This document shows positions 60,880 through 64,000 of a stretch of DNA of 64,000 nt, one piece after another. Where the stretch lies: assembly GCA_030141605.1 (NCBI GenBank), contig JAQGDQ010000095.1, forward strand, positions 496,001 through 560,000. The letters are read 5' to 3'. The position numbers were made by a program, and so were the translations under genes. The first letter of the stretch is position 1. Every line of letters starts with the position of its first letter. The notes beneath the pieces were generated by a model, which searched no databases, was not told where the DNA came from, and worked only from the letters and a program-made list of their open reading frames with translations. This DNA is from Tubiluchus corallicola (lineage: Eukaryota > Priapulida > Priapulimorpha > Priapulimorphida > Tubiluchidae).

Positions 60880-61446
60880 TCATTTCAGTTCAGAAAATGG
60901 CGGAAGACTTTTTTGAGATAATAACTTTTTATACACAATCGATGTTTTAAAGTCGCCTTGTGATACAAGCTTTTCAGTTTTGCGATTTTCAGTCTCTGGT
61001 CTGCACAGTATAACACACGCATTTCGAATATCATTTCGCCATCTATTTGGAATTGCACTGACAAGACTGTAACATTGAAGAAAATCAACTTTAACTGCAA
61101 ATTTTCTAGTGAACTGATCACGTAACATTATAGTTCCATTACCATTCATTAAATCATTAACGTGCAATACATTATTTTCAATACACGTTGTACAGAACAT
61201 ACGGGTAACGTTAGGCTTTATGTTATTATTATACCATAATGTCTGTCTTAAATAATCCGTTTGAGTTATCGGATTTCTTAATATTTCACACCAGCATATA
61301 ATTACATGTTGCCAGAAGGGGCTCCCAAGTATTACACTCTTCTCTACTAGGAAAGTTTTTTCCATTTTCCAAAATGTGATTCTACACAGTTTTTCTAAGC
61401 CTACTTTTGCCAAGTTCCATCTGTTGTCATTAACCTGTGAGTCCAC
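60880..61446 (-). pseudogene. LINE ORF2 C-terminal fragment
   Basis: A 188-codon open stretch beginning VDSQVNDNRWNLAKVGLEKL, with FWQHVIICWCEILRNPIT and LRQTLWYNNNIKPN. These are the aromatic-rich pattern of the region after the reverse transcriptase in L1/Tx1-like elements. It is separated by stops from the RT piece upstream and by a frameshift from the Cys/His knuckle downstream. Confidence 0.8.
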
Positions 61447-61826
61447 TTAGATTTCAAGGATTTGGCAAACGATTCCAAATCCACCATATTCGCTCATTCT
61501 TCTGAAATTTCGGACCTAAGTGTTTTTCGTTTAACTTTATGTCGTTTAGCACCTCATATAGACTTATATGCTAATTTCTCAATAGGTTTCAATTTTTCAT
61601 AATTCACAAGAGGGGGATGACAACGAATGGACTATTTTTGACAAAATTAATGATTTAAAACAGTTATCCGCCCAAAGATCGTAAGTGATCGTCAGGACTA
61701 AACTTTTATAAGATATCGAATTTCCACAAATTTAGCTTTCAAATTCAGATCAAAAGTATTCTCCAAATTATGCAGATCAAATTTTATTTCCAAAACTGTA
61801 AAGATATCATTCGTTCAGTCAAACTG

Positions 61827-62320
61827 TCATTTTTTACAAATGCGTCCTTGGGAACCAATTAACGCACCAAACCAAATTGCCTTTATTTTATTAGAATTCA
61901 TTTTTAACCCAGAAGTATTGCCAAAATTATGTACTATATGATGGGCTGCAAATAGTGAAGCAGATGAACCACTGAGAATAACTGCGGTATCATCCGCATA
62001 TTGACTTAAGACTATTTCGTAGTTATCTATAACAATACCTTTAACATCCTTACATATTTTAATCGCATTATCTAAAAACTCCACGCACAATATGAAATTG
62101 TATGGTGAGATAGGGTCACCCTGCCTAGTTCCCCGATGCAATTCGAAGAAGCTACTGTACGACCCGTTGTTAAGTACACAGCTTTCAATATTATTATAAC
62201 AAATTCTGATCAATTTTTGAAAATTATCACCAAAATTTAAAAAGTTTAAGACTTCGTGTATAATTTTCCACTCTAGCGTGTCAAACTCCTTTTCAAAATC
62301 AATTAATAAGAAAATTCCTT
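61827..62320 (-). pseudogene. reverse transcriptase fragment of the L1-type LINE
   Basis: The longest intact piece of this LINE, about 164 codons open from the truncation point to a stop after GRICKK. It holds RT motif A, the GTRQGDP motif B region and YADD motif C. It lacks an initiator and the N-terminal RT, so it is a remnant only. Confidence 0.85.
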
Positions 62321-62323
62321 AAT

Positions 62324-62325
62324 AG

Positions 62326-62379
<54 letters not shown>

Positions 62380-62398
62380 TAGATAGATAGAGATAGAG

Positions 62399-62430
<32 letters not shown>
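62324..62430. repeat. (GACA)n-(GATA)n-(GA)n compound microsatellite
   Basis: About 13 GACA units (62326-62378), then GATA units to about 62398, then about 14 GA units (62402-62430). It separates the 5' truncation point of one LINE from the 3' end of the other. Confidence 0.95.
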
Positions 62431-62435
<5 letters not shown>

Positions 62436-62570
62436 ATTTGATTTTTGATTTAATTCTTTATTTCAAACATAAGTTCATATTATCATTTACATATATACAA
62501 CATACAACATCATAAAAAGAAAAAACCAATACAAACAAATCACACACGCAAACTTAAATAAACATGAAAA

Positions 62571-63155
62571 CTACAATAGTAGCCTCCACCATTGCTGTCT
62601 TATGTGCGATGTAAATTTAGCATCGCTTACTAAAATTTTCTGGCACATTAAATTATCACTAGTATCAAATCTTTTCATTAAACTTAAGACAGATTTCCTA
62701 CGTAGTACATCAAAATACATCACGCGAATTTCAACACTCATCTCACGAGCACTGTAATCATATGCATATCCAAAAAATAATCTTTTTGACACATTGTGCG
62801 CAATTTTGAGTTTTAAGATATTACAATTATTAAGATGTCTCCAGGTAGACATGCAATAGAATGTATTACAGTAAGCATTAAATAGATATCTTTTAACATC
62901 AACAGAACAATAGCTGAATTTTCTAATAAGTTGGTTTGTACGACAGTAGTATAAGGATCTTTGATTAACAATGTCAAGGTCATCTCGGTTACCATTTGAA
63001 ATAATATGTCCCAAATATTTTTCATTATCACAGGTACGTAAAACATTATTATCTAGTTTGATGTTACCAAACATAAAGTTTCTCATGATGTTTGAATTAA
63101 CAGACATAAGTTTAGTTTTAGCTACATTGATTTTTATGTCAAACTGTTCAGCATA
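62571..63155 (-). pseudogene. C-terminal part of the CR1/L2-like LINE protein
   Basis: Continues the same frame after the TAG: YAEQFDIKINVAKTKLMSVN, CDNEKYLGHIISNGNRDD, YCNTFYCMSTWRHL, then a basic helical region to the stop at 62571. It is the usual C-terminal extension of this LINE group. Confidence 0.85.
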
Positions 63156-63745
63156 CTATTTATACACGTCTAGTAGTTGCTGTAGGGCCGTAATCGTTGT
63201 TGCTAACAAACAAACATCGTCAGCGTACATCAGGTGGTTCATAACCATGTTCGAGACATTGCAAGCAAGTTGGGTGGACGAAAGCTTAACACTTAGATCT
63301 TTAAAATAAAAATTAAAAAGAAAAGGTGACATCTTGCCACCTTGGCGTACTCCATTTCCAATATTAAAAGTTGTAGACTGACTATGTCCCCACCTGACAG
63401 ACATGCCTTGTTGCGCGTAATAAAATGTTAGCAAGCGGATTACAATATTCGGGATTGAAGTCTTGGTGAGTTTGAGAAAAAGCTTGAAGAAATTAACTCT
63501 ATCAAATGCATTTGACGCGTCGATAAAAACAATGTGAACAGAGCTATCGCGACTAATGTAGTAGTCAATGATTTCCTTTAATGTGTTTATGCAAATTTCA
63601 GTGCCAAGTTTTTCTACATAACCAAACTGATTGGGAGTTGTTGGAATATACTGTTTGTATCTGTTAAGTAATAAAATTTCGAATATTTTGCTGGCAATAG
63701 AGGCTAGTGCAATTGGCCTATAGTTATTTGCATTCGTAATATCTT
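63156..63745 (-). pseudogene. reverse transcriptase core of the CR1/L2-like LINE
   Basis: One open frame from the in-frame TAA near 63745 to the TAG after LLDVYK at 63156-63158. It carries NYRPIALASI, FGYVEKLGTEICINT, DASNAFDRVNFF, GVRQGG and YADD. All catalytic motifs survive, but the flanking stops make it non-functional as it stands. Confidence 0.85.
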
Positions 63746-64000
63746 AATTTTTATCCTTTACTAAAGGAATTAATATAGACATCATTAGCGATTCAGGAAG
63801 AAAGCCGTGAATCAAACAGGAGCTAAATAACAAGGATAAAAGAACCGGTAACATTGAGGAAGAATACTTAAAATGTTCGGCCTGTATACCATCAGGACCT
63901 GCAGATTGATGCAAAGTTAGTGTGCCGATTCATCTTGCACCTCTCTAACAGTAAACTTGGGTATAATATCCATATCTTCTGCAAGGGCCCGGTGCAGCTG

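Larger units (their letters stand above)
60190..62323 (-). mobile_element. L1/Tx1-type LINE, 5'-truncated and decayed
   Basis: The minus strand starts inside the reverse transcriptase at motif A (LLIDFEKEFDTLEW, about 62310), followed by HRGTRQGDPISPYNFILCVE, the catalytic YADD (61989-62000) and SGLKMNSNK. Beyond 61827 the coding sequence is broken by stops and frameshifts. It resumes at 60880-61446 with LINE C-terminal sequence (NGNGTIMLRDQFTRKF) and at 60390-60787 with the terminal Cys/His knuckle (CNFCNSETETILHILWDC). The 3' UTR ends near 60190 with AATAAAAAATGATAC. The endonuclease and the first half of RT are absent. It is inactive by these defects. Clade assignment rests on general resemblance. 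Confidence 0.9.
62431..64000 (-). mobile_element. CR1/L2-like LINE, 3' half, decayed, runs off the window
   Basis: Reverse-transcriptase landmarks in order on the minus strand: AGPDGIQAEHFKY (about 63900), NYRPIALASIASKIFE (about 63720), FIDASNAFDRV (about 63520), NGVRQGGKMSPFLFNFY (about 63350) and MYADDVCLL (YADD 63216-63227). The thumb and connection region follow (KYLGHIIS, RTNQLIRKFSYCSVDVKRYL) to a stop at 62571. The 3' UTR has AATAAA and ends in ATCAAAT repeats next to the microsatellite. Damage: a frameshift near 63925, an in-frame TAA near 63745 and a TAG just after 63170. The 5' half lies outside. The clade is inferred from motif style (Jockey/CR1/L2 group). Confidence 0.9.

Overview
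This is AT-rich animal genomic DNA. Genes are intron-rich with GT-AG splicing, intergenic and intronic DNA is long and crowded with microsatellites, and there are tRNA-derived and LINE retroelement remnants typical of metazoans. The cyclin D and the LINE families fit an invertebrate bilaterian with a fairly large genome; I cannot name the species. Almost none of the long open frames are genes: the real coding sequence is about 1.3 kb in ten short exons, all on the minus strand, which I assembled by splice sites, phase and protein similarity.

Layout. 66-5730 (minus): complete five-exon gene for FIS1, the mitochondrial and peroxisomal fission adaptor (149 aa). 5731-9336: FIS1 promoter side and the cyclin D 3' side, with no protein gene. 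9337-59779 (minus): complete five-exon D-type cyclin gene (295 aa) spread over about 50 kb. Its third intron alone is 38.8 kb, and the protein keeps the LxCxE Rb-binding motif and the C-terminal Thr-Pro degron. About 60.04 kb: a good TATA box for cyclin D. 60.19-62.32 kb (minus): decayed, 5'-truncated L1/Tx1-type LINE. 62.32-62.43 kb: GACA/GATA/GA microsatellite. 62.43-64.0 kb (minus): 3' half of a second, decayed LINE with a GVRQGG/YADD reverse transcriptase (CR1/L2-like), running off the window edge.

The two genes are tandem on the same strand, cyclin D upstream of FIS1, about 3.6 kb apart. They act in different processes (G1/S control; organelle fission), and nothing in the sequence argues for joint control. 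The cyclin D introns hold short mobile-element remnants (inverted-repeat elements, tRNA-derived SINE copies, a Helitron-like end, a LINE tail) plus many simple repeats.

The most striking unexplained signal is at 7759-7779, between the cyclin D stop codon and FIS1. On the minus (gene-sense) strand it is complementary to microRNA miR-7 over 21 of its first 22 bases, leaving only miR-7 base 9 unpaired. That is the layout of an extensively paired, target-directed miRNA decay site. It could lie in the cyclin D 3' UTR or in a separate minus-strand RNA. A degenerate miR-7 gene on the plus strand is the alternative.
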